From Chitinophaga eiseniae (lineage in GTDB: Bacteria > Bacteroidota > Bacteroidia > Chitinophagales > Chitinophagaceae), in NCBI RefSeq assembly GCF_012641265.1, contig NZ_JABAHZ010000005.1:62001-126000 (forward strand): 64,000 bases of DNA, written 5' to 3'. The position numbers and the translations under genes were made by a program. Below are positions 53,996 through 62,783 of this stretch, piece by piece; positions within the stretch are counted from its first letter, which is position 1; each line of letters starts with the position of its first letter. The notes under the pieces are model-generated. The model ran no database searches and had not been told where the DNA came from. It worked only from the letters and a program-made list of their open reading frames with translations.

Positions 53996-56266
53996 CTAAA
54001 AATTGAATCCCATATTCACATAAAACTTAATCTGCCCCGACTGATCGGAATACATCATCGTAGCTTCTATAGGGCCCAGCCGGCTGGTGTAGGCTGCTCC
54101 CAGCCCATAACCACTCAGGTATTTATAACGGTTTCCGCCCGTTAGCTCCCCATCATAGATAGCGCCCCCCACCCGCGGAATAGCATATAAATTTCTCATA
54201 AACTCATATTGCCAGGCCACCTGTAATGCGCCTACCCGCGGCGTAATCACTTCTCCCTCATAAATTCCCACAAAAGGCACCTGGTTATGCGTGATGTTGG
54301 TCATCCCTCCCATTACAAAACCATTCACCACCGATTGGTGGTAGTTAAAAGTGAAATCCGCATTACCATCCAGCTCTACGGCCGATTTGCGCCCGGTTGG
54401 AATGTAATACTTCATATTCAGCATCGCCCGCTGGAAGTTGTTGAACCGCACGCCTAACGTTTCCAGGTCCAGCTCTTCCCCATTCTGACTCACCTTGATG
54501 CCAGGGTGCTGATTGTAAATATACCCGGCCTCAAAATCCAGCAGCAATCCTTTGGTAGGATATACTTTCTGGTTCAGCGAATTGATCCCATAAGAAACAT
54601 AGGTATTGAACTGGTTGGTGCTGCCGCGTACATCCTGGAAAATGGAATACGGCGTTTTGTATTTAATATACTCCCAGCGTGTACCCGCGCCTATCGACAT
54701 ATTCCGGCCAATCGTATACTGCAGGTCCACATTCACATTGGCATACTTGTTACGATAAGGTTGCTGCCGGCTGAAATCATCGCCATAAAAGGTAAAGCCA
54801 TTGTTTTCATAATAGGCGCTCAGGCCAAATCCGAAATTACGGCTGCGGCCCAGGTACTTAAAATATTCCGCTTCCAGGCGTGGATTTTCACTGATCACCG
54901 CCGTTACAAAAGACCGGGAGTTGGGCACAATAAAATTACGCTGGGTAAGGTTGATGATGGCATTAGCGCCGGTAAAAGTATTGTAGTTGAGCGCCACCTT
55001 TACATAGGTGAGCGGGTTTTCTTCTACCGTAATATCCATCCTGCTCCGGCCATAGCCTTCCGGCACCAGGTTGTAGGTGATCAGTTTATAGAAGCGGGTG
55101 CCAAATACATTCTGTATGGCATTCTTGATCTGCGTAGGGCTGTAACAGCCATTGGGCTTGAGGTGCAGGCGCTGCAAAAAGAATTTCTGATCAGAATGCA
55201 CCAGGCCCGACACATTAATACTGCTCAATTCCACATCGGCCGCAAATGGCAACCGGTTGGCCTGGAAGGGCGCTTCCGGATATAAGGCATTGAGAGAGTC
55301 GGCCAGGTGTTTGAAAACCGGGTACAGCTCCTTTCCTTTCCGGCGGCCTACTTCTATGATGGAATCTACGCTGCCAAAGCTCGCAGCAGAATAGTTTTCC
55401 AGCTCTTTACTCATCGGTATATACACATCGCACAGCGGCCGCGCTTTCTGAAAGTCCTCCGCATCTTTATAAAACCCAAGCTGGTAAAGGATATCAATGG
55501 GCGTTACCAGTTGATCCGATTTACGCAATCCCCCGCTCACGTTGGCGCCTATCACGATATCTGCGCCCATTTCTTTGGCGGTAACCACCGGGAAATTGCG
55601 TACCACGCCACCATCCACGAGTTTACGGTCGCCAATTTTCACCGCCGTAAAAATAGAAGGAATGGCCATGCTGGCGCGTAAACTGGTTACCACCTCGCCG
55701 CTGTCCAGCGTCACAATCTGACCAGTAGCCACATCGGTGGCTACACATTTGAATGGAATATTAAAGTCTTTGAAATGCTTCACGTCTTTTACCGGCCAGC
55801 ACAACTTCGCCAGTTCCAGCCACAGGGCTTCCCCGGAAATCACGCCGGAAGCCAGTTTGGGCTTTCCATATTCAAAAGGAATTTCGATGATATACCGGTT
55901 GTACTCCCGCTTTTCTTCATAGGAAATGTCGGTGAGGTCGGGTTGGTTGGCGAAAAGACTATTCCAGTGAAGTTGCCGGGCCACCGCTTCAATCTGGTTG
56001 CCGGAATAGCCCATGGCATACAAGCCTCCTACAATACTTCCCATACTGGTACCAGTAACAATGTCCACTTTCAGCCCTGCGCTATCAATAGCCTCCAGGA
56101 TGCCAATATGGGCCAATCCCCGGGCGCCGCCGCCACTAAGGGTGAGTGCTACTTTAGGGCGGTTGCTCACACTTTGCTGCGCGGCCACTTCCCTGCTACC
56201 TGTAAAAATAATTAACAACAATACACTTATTCCCCTGCTGACGTGAACAATTAAACCTGGCTTCAT
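53996..56266 (-). CDS. Patatin-like phospholipase fused to outer-membrane barrel
   Basis: A 756-residue protein: signal peptide (1-29), patatin domain (about 37-230) with oxyanion-hole GGGARG (45-50), nucleophile S74 in GTSMGS and the catalytic aspartate D218 in LVDGG, then a POTRA-like stretch (SINVSGLVHSDQKFFLQRL region, about 350-420) and a BamA/TamA-type beta barrel ending in Phe (FYVNMGFNF). This is the PlpD-like layout in which the barrel carries or anchors the lipase domain. The enzyme may act on membrane lipids. Confidence 0.93.
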   Translation of the reverse strand: MKPGLIVHVSRGISVLLLIIFTGSREVAAQQSVSNRPKVALTLSGGGARGLAHIGILEAIDSAGLKVDIVTGTSMGSIVGGLYAMGYSGNQIEAVARQLHWNSLFANQPDLTDISYEEKREYNRYIIEIPFEYGKPKLASGVISGEALWLELAKLCWPVKDVKHFKDFNIPFKCVATDVATGQIVTLDSGEVVTSLRASMAIPSIFTAVKIGDRKLVDGGVVRNFPVVTAKEMGADIVIGANVSGGLRKSDQLVTPIDILYQLGFYKDAEDFQKARPLCDVYIPMSKELENYSAASFGSVDSIIEVGRRKGKELYPVFKHLADSLNALYPEAPFQANRLPFAADVELSSINVSGLVHSDQKFFLQRLHLKPNGCYSPTQIKNAIQNVFGTRFYKLITYNLVPEGYGRSRMDITVEENPLTYVKVALNYNTFTGANAIINLTQRNFIVPNSRSFVTAVISENPRLEAEYFKYLGRSRNFGFGLSAYYENNGFTFYGDDFSRQQPYRNKYANVNVDLQYTIGRNMSIGAGTRWEYIKYKTPYSIFQDVRGSTNQFNTYVSYGINSLNQKVYPTKGLLLDFEAGYIYNQHPGIKVSQNGEELDLETLGVRFNNFQRAMLNMKYYIPTGRKSAVELDGNADFTFNYHQSVVNGFVMGGMTNITHNQVPFVGIYEGEVITPRVGALQVAWQYEFMRNLYAIPRVGGAIYDGELTGGNRYKYLSGYGLGAAYTSRLGPIEATMMYSDQSGQIKFYVNMGFNF

Positions 56267-56475
56267 AGTATATGATTGACCCCCTTCTTTAAAGATAAGG
56301 CTTTATAGACATTTCCTGCCGGAGTTTTTGCCGGGATATTTGGGGCAGTTCTAAATATTTATTATCTTATTCGCTTTATTCGCTGACGCGAGGAGCATGT
56401 TACCGGGGTATATGATTGAAAGCGACTTCACACAGCCGTCATCAACCGACAAAAAAGACATAGCAATTAACACTT

Positions 56476-57936
56476 ATGAAAAACTCGCTTTCCCCGCAAA
56501 ACATCTGGCAAGTTATCCTGGCCTCTTCGGCAGGTACCCTGATTGAGTGGTACGACTTCTACATCTTCGGCAGCTTGTCCGCCATCATTGCTGAGAAATT
56601 CTTTCCTCCCAGCAATCCCCAACTGGCCTATATTGCCACCCTCGCCACCTTTGCCGTGGGATTTATTGTACGCCCCTTCGGCGCTATTGTATTCGGGCGA
56701 CTTGGAGATATGGTAGGCCGTAAGTACACGTTCCTGCTTACGCTGTTGATCATGGGCGGATCTACTTTCGCCATCGGGCTTATTCCCAGCTATCATACTA
56801 TCGGTGTACTGGCGCCCATACTGGTATTGCTGCTTCGCCTGTTGCAGGGACTGGCACTGGGCGGCGAATATGGTGGTGCAGCAACCTATGTAGCCGAACA
56901 CTCGCCCGACCACCGTCGTGGCTATTATACCAGCTTCATTCAAACCACCGCTACGCTTGGCCTCTTTGTATCCCTGGGCGTTATCCTGATTACCCGCATG
57001 GTGATGACACCAGACGATTTCAACAACTACGGCTGGCGCATCCCGTTCCTGCTGTCGGTACTGCTGGTAATCATGTCGTATTACATACGCATACGCCTGC
57101 AGGAATCGCCGCTGTTTGCACAGATGAAAAAAGAAGGTAAAACCTCCACTAACCCTATCAAAGAAAGCTTCGCCAATAAAGAAAACCTGAAACTGGTAAT
57201 GATAGCGCTTTTTGGCGCCGCTATGGGACAAGGCGTGGTCTGGTATACCGGTCAATTCTATGCGCTCTCCTTTCTCCAGAAAACCATGAATATAGAATTT
57301 GTGCAATCCAATATCATCATTGCCATTGCACTGCTGCTGGGTACCCCCTTCTTTATTTATTTCGGCTCCCTGTCCGATCGCATAGGAAGAAAGAAGATTA
57401 TGCTCACCGGTATGCTGCTGGCGGCCCTGGCCTATTTTCCTATCTACCGGGCAATGGATAATATTGGCAACATTTCCCTGAAAAAAGAACAAACGGAATT
57501 GTTCCGCATAGAAAGTAATACCGCTAAAAATGACGCAGGGGAAATGGTTACCAAAACTACCCGTGTGCACAGCTATACCGATGGCAGCATCCTGAAGGAA
57601 ACGGATGCTAAAAAAGAGCTCACCGTCAGCCGCGTAAATATTGCCTGGCTGGTGATCCTGATATTTATACAGGTTATCTTTGTTACCATGGTATACGCGC
57701 CCATTGCGGCTTTCCTGGTAGAGCTATTCCCCACACGCATCCGGTATACGTCTATGTCGCTTCCTTACCACATCGGGAATGGGGTATTCGGTGGACTGTT
57801 GCCCACGATTTCTACCATCCTGGTAACCAATACCAACAATCACCTGGCAGGATTAATTTACCCGATAGGTATTGCGCTTATCTGCTTTGTAGTAGGGTTG
57901 ATTTACCTGAAAGATAAAAGAGGTATTACCCTGTAG
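56476..57936 (+). CDS. MFS transporter, metabolite:H+ symporter (MHS) type
   Basis: A 486-residue transporter with about 12 helices. MHS-branch signatures are GTLIEWYDFYIFGSLSAIIA, RPFGAIVFGRLGDMVGRKYT, RLLQGLALGGEYGGAATYVA and ESPLFAQM. Relatives take up dicarboxylates, proline/betaine or similar compounds. An unusual hydrophilic insertion of about 50 residues (TELFRIESNTAKNDAGEMVT and on to about residue 380) lies between two late helices. It ends at a strong bidirectional terminator. Confidence 0.92.
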   Translation: MKNSLSPQNIWQVILASSAGTLIEWYDFYIFGSLSAIIAEKFFPPSNPQLAYIATLATFAVGFIVRPFGAIVFGRLGDMVGRKYTFLLTLLIMGGSTFAIGLIPSYHTIGVLAPILVLLLRLLQGLALGGEYGGAATYVAEHSPDHRRGYYTSFIQTTATLGLFVSLGVILITRMVMTPDDFNNYGWRIPFLLSVLLVIMSYYIRIRLQESPLFAQMKKEGKTSTNPIKESFANKENLKLVMIALFGAAMGQGVVWYTGQFYALSFLQKTMNIEFVQSNIIIAIALLLGTPFFIYFGSLSDRIGRKKIMLTGMLLAALAYFPIYRAMDNIGNISLKKEQTELFRIESNTAKNDAGEMVTKTTRVHSYTDGSILKETDAKKELTVSRVNIAWLVILIFIQVIFVTMVYAPIAAFLVELFPTRIRYTSMSLPYHIGNGVFGGLLPTISTILVTNTNNHLAGLIYPIGIALICFVVGLIYLKDKRGITL

Positions 57937-57944
57937 GTTTTTCA

Positions 57945-58002
57945 AAATAAATTGGGGGAGATAACGGCCAACTGGTTGGCTGTTATCTCCCCCAATTTAT
58001 TT
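57945..58002. terminator. Bidirectional terminator
   Basis: A 21-bp AT/GC-mixed stem (AAATAAATTGGGGGAGATAA.. with its exact complement) extended by GCCAAC/GTTGGC near the loop. It lies between the MFS gene (+) and the GSCFA gene (-). Confidence 0.92.
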
Positions 58003-58013
58003 TACAGAGATAC

Positions 58014-58994
58014 TTACTGAAAATATGCCAGCAAATCATCCAGTGGCAGCGCCGGGTGTTCGCTCATCAACTGTTTCACCCTGGCCGCATAGGTATGCAA
58101 AAACTGCTGATGCTGTGGACTTTCGGGGTTAAAAGGCCGGTGACGGGCGGCCCTGTTTAATTCGGCAATGCGGTGCAACAATTCCTGGCTGCCCTCACTG
58201 ATACATCCTTTCACTACCTGCTCCCACACATACTGAATGGCCTGCTCATTCGGATGCACCATATCCTCTTTGTAAAACCGGTAATCGCGCAAATCATCGA
58301 TCACCAGCTCATAGGCCGGAAAATAAAAGAGGCGGTTGAATTTATTGACCAGGTGATGCACGGCCTGCAGTAATACTGCTTTACTGAGATTGTTTTCCAC
58401 CACCCCATCGCGGATATACCGCACCGGGCTAACGGTAAAGAGTATATTAATTTTCCGGTTGCGGAAAAATAACCGGTGCATCATGTTATCGAGCGCCGTT
58501 ACAATTTCATCAACGGTTAATAAACGCTTGTAAAAATTGCCTCCCGGCACTTTATGACAGTTGCCTACCAGGCGGTTGTTTTCTTTCAGCACATAGGCGT
58601 GTGCACTACCAAGGGTGATAATGAGCCAGTCGGCATGGTCGATGGCGCGCACCGCGGCTGTTTGCATGCGCTGTATGTGATCCAGCGCAGCTTCCGGCGT
58701 AAGACCTGAAAAGCGGCTGTGATGGTCCCAGCTATTCCAGGAATCGTTGTGCTGGAATAAATCTTCGCGGGTGTATACCTGCCCGTCCATATAGCTGGTA
58801 AGCGCTTTGGTGATGCTGAGCGGGTTATATAAAATACCGTGGGGATTGATCAGTGTATTAAACCGGTGCTCCTGCAACTTTTCACCTATCTCTTCTGCAA
58901 AGCAGGAGCCCATCAGCAACAATTCCTGTTGATACTGGATCGTTGCCGGAAGCGGTGTTACCGGAACATTCAAATGAAACTGCATGATTGACAA
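58014..58994 (-). CDS. GSCFA-domain protein
   Basis: A 326-residue protein with the GSCFA motif (LLMGSCFAEEIGEKL, about residues 27-41), then LINPHGILYNPLSI and LGSAHAY, an SGNH-hydrolase-like arrangement, with FTVSPVRYIRDGV and the C-terminal DMVHPNEQAIQYVWE histidine block. GSCFA proteins are of uncertain enzymatic role and may be esterases acting on a carbohydrate or lipid. The stop of the HMG-CoA lyase directly precedes its ATG (no gap), so it is probably co-translated with it. Confidence 0.92.
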   Translation of the reverse strand: MSIMQFHLNVPVTPLPATIQYQQELLLMGSCFAEEIGEKLQEHRFNTLINPHGILYNPLSITKALTSYMDGQVYTREDLFQHNDSWNSWDHHSRFSGLTPEAALDHIQRMQTAAVRAIDHADWLIITLGSAHAYVLKENNRLVGNCHKVPGGNFYKRLLTVDEIVTALDNMMHRLFFRNRKINILFTVSPVRYIRDGVVENNLSKAVLLQAVHHLVNKFNRLFYFPAYELVIDDLRDYRFYKEDMVHPNEQAIQYVWEQVVKGCISEGSQELLHRIAELNRAARHRPFNPESPQHQQFLHTYAARVKQLMSEHPALPLDDLLAYFQ

Positions 58995-59846
58995 TTAATC
59001 TTTAAAAACGGCATCGGCCAGTAGCTGTGCCTTGCCCAGGGCCTGCATATCCAGGGATAATGATTCCCGGTGTTCCTGGCAGAAAGCGATCAGGTTTTCT
59101 GTGGCCAGGTTGCCTACCAGTTCATCTTTAGCCATGGGGCAGCCCCCTATCCCTTTAATGGAACTATCGAAACGCCGGCAGCCCCGATCATAGGCCGCCT
59201 GGAGCTTTTCTTGCCAGTTGTATGGCGCCGCATGGAAGTGCGCGCCGATCTCCACCTGCGGATAAGCCGGCACCAGGTGTTTAAACAAACCGGTGATGGT
59301 AGCCGGATCGGCCACCCCTACGGTATCTGCCAGGGAAATAATGCCGATGTCCATCTTCACCATTTCTGCTATCCATTCCAGCACTATTTCCGGGCTATAG
59401 GGATCTCCATATGGATTTCCAAATCCCATGGAAATATAGATGACCAGTTCCTTGCGGTTTTTAATGCAAAGCTCCTGCATGGAATGCACCTGCTCCAGCG
59501 ATTCGGCAATAGTTTTATTGGTATTCCTCAACTGGAAAGTTTCCGATACGGAAAAGGGAAAGCCCAGGTAACTGATTTCATCGTATACTACGGCTTCTTC
59601 TGCTCCGCGCAGGTTGGCTACAATAGCCAGCAGCTTACTTTTGGTACGCGACAAATCCAGTTGCGGCAACACCTCCTTCGTATCCGCCATCTGGGGAATG
59701 GCTTTGGGAGAAACGAAACTGCCAAAATCAATCGTATCAAAGCCCACCTGCAGCAAAGCATTGAGATATTTTACCTTTTCATCAGTACTGATCATCCGGT
59801 GCCATCCTTGCATCGCGTCGCGCGGGCATTCAATTAATTTTAGCAT
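58995..59846 (-). CDS. Hydroxymethylglutaryl-CoA lyase
   Basis: A 283-residue TIM-barrel aldolase that splits HMG-CoA into acetoacetate and acetyl-CoA (leucine or isoprenoid-related degradation). Signatures are KLIECPRDAMQGW at the start (with E-P-D pattern), VGFDTIDFGSFVSP, metal-binding GAHFHAAPYNW and the catalytic cysteine in GIGGCPMAKDELVGN. Length fits. It lies between rlmB (17-base gap) and the GSCFA gene on the same strand. Confidence 0.93.
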   Translation of the reverse strand: MLKLIECPRDAMQGWHRMISTDEKVKYLNALLQVGFDTIDFGSFVSPKAIPQMADTKEVLPQLDLSRTKSKLLAIVANLRGAEEAVVYDEISYLGFPFSVSETFQLRNTNKTIAESLEQVHSMQELCIKNRKELVIYISMGFGNPYGDPYSPEIVLEWIAEMVKMDIGIISLADTVGVADPATITGLFKHLVPAYPQVEIGAHFHAAPYNWQEKLQAAYDRGCRRFDSSIKGIGGCPMAKDELVGNLATENLIAFCQEHRESLSLDMQALGKAQLLADAVFKD

Positions 59847-59863
59847 AACAAACCTTTTGCTCC

Positions 59864-60685
59864 CTAAATATTGATGGTTCTTTGTTTCAGCGCTTCATAC
59901 AGGATAATCCCTGCTGCTACCGATACGTTAAAAGATTCGAAGTTACCGGCCATGGGTATACGAAACAACACATCAGAAGCTTTTATCAGGGCAGGATATA
60001 CCCCCTTGTCTTCCGATCCCATAATCACTGCTACCGGCTCTTTCAGGTCACAATCGTATAATTTAATTTCCGTTTCCATTTCACTGGCCAACACCTTAAT
60101 GCCATTGAGGTGCAGGGTATCAATAGCTTTATTGAGGCTGTTCACGCGGCAAACGGCAATTTTCTCCAGCGCACCGGCGGAAGATTTCATCGCTTCTTCA
60201 TTCAATGCGGCGATGCCCTTGTCGGGTATGATAATGGCTTGTGCGCCACAGCAAACTGCGCTGCGGGCAATAGCGCCTATATTACGTACATCTGTAATAC
60301 CATCGAGAATCAGGAACAGGGGCGTTTCGCCCTTATCGGTAACATGAGAAATCACATCCTGTAAATCCAGGTAGGTAACGTTGGCGGTAATCCCGATAAT
60401 TCCCTGGTGATTCGCCTGGGTAAGGCCGTTCAACTTCTCTACCGGCACATAATTTACCGGGATATTATTGGCCTGCGCCAGTTCCCGGATTTGAGGAATA
60501 ATATCGCCGGTGGCCGTACGCAGCATAAAAATGCGCTCAATAGGCTTCCCGGTGCTCAGCGCCTCCATCATCGGCTGACGACCAATGATCATAGACGATT
60601 GCTTGGGCCGCTGGGTAGCATATTTCTTCGGCCCTCTTGAGCCCTCTTTTCTTTCACCTCTGAAAGCATTAAATTTCCTTTCCAT
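59864..60685 (-). CDS. rlmB: 23S rRNA (guanosine-2'-O-)-methyltransferase RlmB
   Basis: A 273-residue SPOUT methyltransferase. A basic N-terminal tail precedes MIIGRQPMMEALSTGKPIER (substrate-recognition L30e-like domain, about 32-110), then LDGITDVRNIGAIARSAVCC and the SAM-knot motifs VIMGSEDKGV and IPMAGNFESFNVSVAAGI. It methylates G2251 of 23S rRNA, although TrmH-type relatives are similar. A start at M32 is also possible. Normal length. Confidence 0.9.
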   Translation of the reverse strand: MERKFNAFRGERKEGSRGPKKYATQRPKQSSMIIGRQPMMEALSTGKPIERIFMLRTATGDIIPQIRELAQANNIPVNYVPVEKLNGLTQANHQGIIGITANVTYLDLQDVISHVTDKGETPLFLILDGITDVRNIGAIARSAVCCGAQAIIIPDKGIAALNEEAMKSSAGALEKIAVCRVNSLNKAIDTLHLNGIKVLASEMETEIKLYDCDLKEPVAVIMGSEDKGVYPALIKASDVLFRIPMAGNFESFNVSVAAGIILYEALKQRTINI

Positions 60686-60704
60686 TGCTGCAAAGGTAAC
60701 GGGT

Positions 60705-61268
60705 TTATTTGTTTAATAAGCCCTCGTACATCATTAGCTTCACTTTTTGTATGGCCGCCACAGACAGCGAATCGGTGATCTCATAGCGGTCTACCATCCG
60801 GTAGGCTTCTTCAAAAGGCACCTTCTTCACCACCAGCTGCTCTGTTTCCTCCGGCTCTGCCTGCCGCTGCTCCAGTCCCCGGGCCAGGAATACCACCCCG
60901 GTTTCATCTGATACCGAATTAGATAAAGCCAGCCGGGTAATTACTTCCCAATGCTTAGCCACCAATCCCGTTTCCTCCAGTAATTCCCTTTTGGCCGCAT
61001 CCAGTGCCGGCTCACCCAGTGGGCCACCTCCCTCAGGAATTTCCCAGCTATATTGTTCGAGTGGAAAACGATACTGCCCCACCAGGTAAATGTTGTTCTC
61101 CTCGTCCAGGGCTACTACCCCAATGGCCTGGTTCTTAAAGTGTACTACCCCATAAATGCCTTTCCCTCCGGTGGGGTTCAAGCCTTCATGATGCCAAACG
61201 CTGATCCAGTTGTTGTCATACCTCGTTTCCCTTGAATGAATCGTCCATGGATTCTTTGTTGTGTCCAT
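60705..61268 (-). CDS. NUDIX hydrolase, ADP-ribose pyrophosphatase type
   Basis: A 187-residue NUDIX enzyme. The Nudix box spans GGGPLGEPALDAAKRELLEE with TG following (G-x5-E-x7-R-E-U-x-E-E-x-G pattern, about residues 80-103). NWISVWHHEGLNPTGGKGIYG near the N-terminus and the ELFLKR-like region QLVVKKVPFEEAYRM fit the ADP-ribose/nucleoside-diphosphosugar hydrolase group. It lies 19 bases upstream of rlmB. Confidence 0.9.
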   Translation of the reverse strand: MDTTKNPWTIHSRETRYDNNWISVWHHEGLNPTGGKGIYGVVHFKNQAIGVVALDEENNIYLVGQYRFPLEQYSWEIPEGGGPLGEPALDAAKRELLEETGLVAKHWEVITRLALSNSVSDETGVVFLARGLEQRQAEPEETEQLVVKKVPFEEAYRMVDRYEITDSLSVAAIQKVKLMMYEGLLNK

Positions 61269-61294
61269 CTCTTAAAATCGAAAAATATTGAATA

Positions 61295-61735
61295 CTACAG
61301 GGACTTATAATAGTAGAAGGAATTAACATCTTTCTTAAACCCTTCTTTCTCATACAGTGCCTGCGCAGTGGTGTTGGCAATATAGGTTTGTAACATCAGC
61401 CAGGCAGCATTTGTTTTTTTACCGTAATTACTGGCTGCATCCAGCAACGCCTTCCCGGCCCCCTTGCCGCGATGCTCTTCCAATACATACAGATCATTCA
61501 GCAGCCACCCTCTTTTCATCCCCAACGAAGTAAAAATAGGATAGAGCTGTGTAAACCCAATGATTTCCTCTCCCAGTAATACCACAAATATAACGCTGTC
61601 TTTTTTGGCGATCCTCTCTGTGATGAAAGCCAGCGCACCGCTGAAATCCGGCGCCTGATCATAATAACCGCGGTAAGCCTCAAACAAAACCGCCACTTCG
61701 TTCGTATGTAACTCCGTTGCCTGAATAACTTCCAT
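61295..61735 (-). CDS. GNAT-family N-acetyltransferase
   Basis: A 146-residue acetyltransferase from the ATG at 61733-61735 (MEVIQATELHTNEVAVLFEA); the 15 codons upstream are unconserved. The acetyl-CoA motif is LYVLEEHRGKGAGKALLDAA, and NTTAQALYEKEGFKKDVNSF is the closing strand. It is 26 bases upstream of the NUDIX gene. The substrate is unknown. Confidence 0.9.
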   Translation of the reverse strand: MEVIQATELHTNEVAVLFEAYRGYYDQAPDFSGALAFITERIAKKDSVIFVVLLGEEIIGFTQLYPIFTSLGMKRGWLLNDLYVLEEHRGKGAGKALLDAASNYGKKTNAAWLMLQTYIANTTAQALYEKEGFKKDVNSFYYYKSL

Positions 61736-61787
61736 AGTATAAAATTTAACTGAATACTTACTCAATTTAACGCATTTCACTAATAGA

Positions 61788-61829
61788 AAAAAAGATGTCC
61801 TGTCCGGTAAAAACCGGGGCGAACATCTG
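61788..61829 (-). terminator. Intrinsic terminator of the decarboxylase-exporter operon
   Basis: On the minus strand AGATGT...ACATCT encloses CCGGT/ACCGG, and the hairpin is followed by TTTTTTTC. It lies about 35 bases beyond the EamA stop. Confidence 0.85.
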
Positions 61830-61862
61830 ACTAAACTTCTACCTTAAAAATATAGCTATTAC

Positions 61863-62783
61863 TTATTTTGTTGCCGCAGCAAGTGTTTTCTTGTGTTTAT
61901 TAAATGCATTATTTACCAGGAATACGCCACCTATGGTTACCAGCGAACAAATACCGGTGAGCCAGGTCAGTTGCTCGTGCAGTATCAATGCTCCCAGCAA
62001 AACAGCTACTACCGGGTTAATGTAAGCATATACTGATACCTGTGCCGGTGGAAGATTGTTTAGCGCAAACACGTAGGCGGAATAAGAGAATACCGATCCT
62101 ACCAGTACCAGGTACAACAGGCTTTCCCAGAGTTCTGTGGTAAAGGCACTCGGTTCCAGGTGCTGCCCCAGGAACAACCGGGCTACCACCAACATCACTA
62201 CACCACTGAATACCATCTGGAATCCTGCCCCATAAAGATAATTGACGCCCAATGCCCAGCGTGCCGTAAGCACCGATCCCAGCGCCCAGAAGATGCAGGA
62301 ACAAAATGCGATCAAAATACCAAACTGGAAATCAGGGTTCATTAAATTTGACAGATAATTATAAAAGATGCCCGCCACACCGCCAAACCCCAGTATCATA
62401 CCGATAATCAGCTGTAAACTAAGCCGGGTGCGCTGCACCAGGAAATAGCTGGCAATGGTGATCCAGAGTGGAATGGTAGCCGCTATAATGGCGCCCAGGC
62501 CGCTGGGTATATATTGCATAGCCCAGGTGAGCAAACCATTGCCGCCGCAAAGCATCAGGGTGCCGATCACAAATAATTTCGACAACACCATTTTTTCGGG
62601 TAGCTTATATCCACGTAACAAAAAGAATCCGGTTATCAACGCCCCTGCTACCGCCTGTCGCAATCCTGCCAGCATCACGCCGTGTATATGTCTTACACCC
62701 ACCCTCGATGCCAGGTAAGTGGTGCCCCAGAAAATACTTACGATCGCCAGCGCGATATAAGCATTCGTATTCGATTTACGCAT
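61863..62783 (-). CDS. EamA/DMT-family transporter
   Basis: A 306-residue inner-membrane protein with ten predicted helices in two EamA repeats (first SIFWGTTYLASRVGVRHIHG, second FCSCIFWALGSVLTARWALG). DMT-family members export amino acids, amines or related metabolites. It overlaps the 3' end of the decarboxylase gene by 8 bases, so both are translated together; export of the decarboxylase product is a reasonable guess. Confidence 0.92.
   Translation of the reverse strand: MRKSNTNAYIALAIVSIFWGTTYLASRVGVRHIHGVMLAGLRQAVAGALITGFFLLRGYKLPEKMVLSKLFVIGTLMLCGGNGLLTWAMQYIPSGLGAIIAATIPLWITIASYFLVQRTRLSLQLIIGMILGFGGVAGIFYNYLSNLMNPDFQFGILIAFCSCIFWALGSVLTARWALGVNYLYGAGFQMVFSGVVMLVVARLFLGQHLEPSAFTTELWESLLYLVLVGSVFSYSAYVFALNNLPPAQVSVYAYINPVVAVLLGALILHEQLTWLTGICSLVTIGGVFLVNNAFNKHKKTLAAATK

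Noticed and set aside
56467-57570. 367-codon open frame on the minus strand
   Set aside because: It lies entirely opposite the MFS transporter, which has clear family motifs; its own sequence is low-complexity Gln/His/Gly as expected of an antisense shadow.
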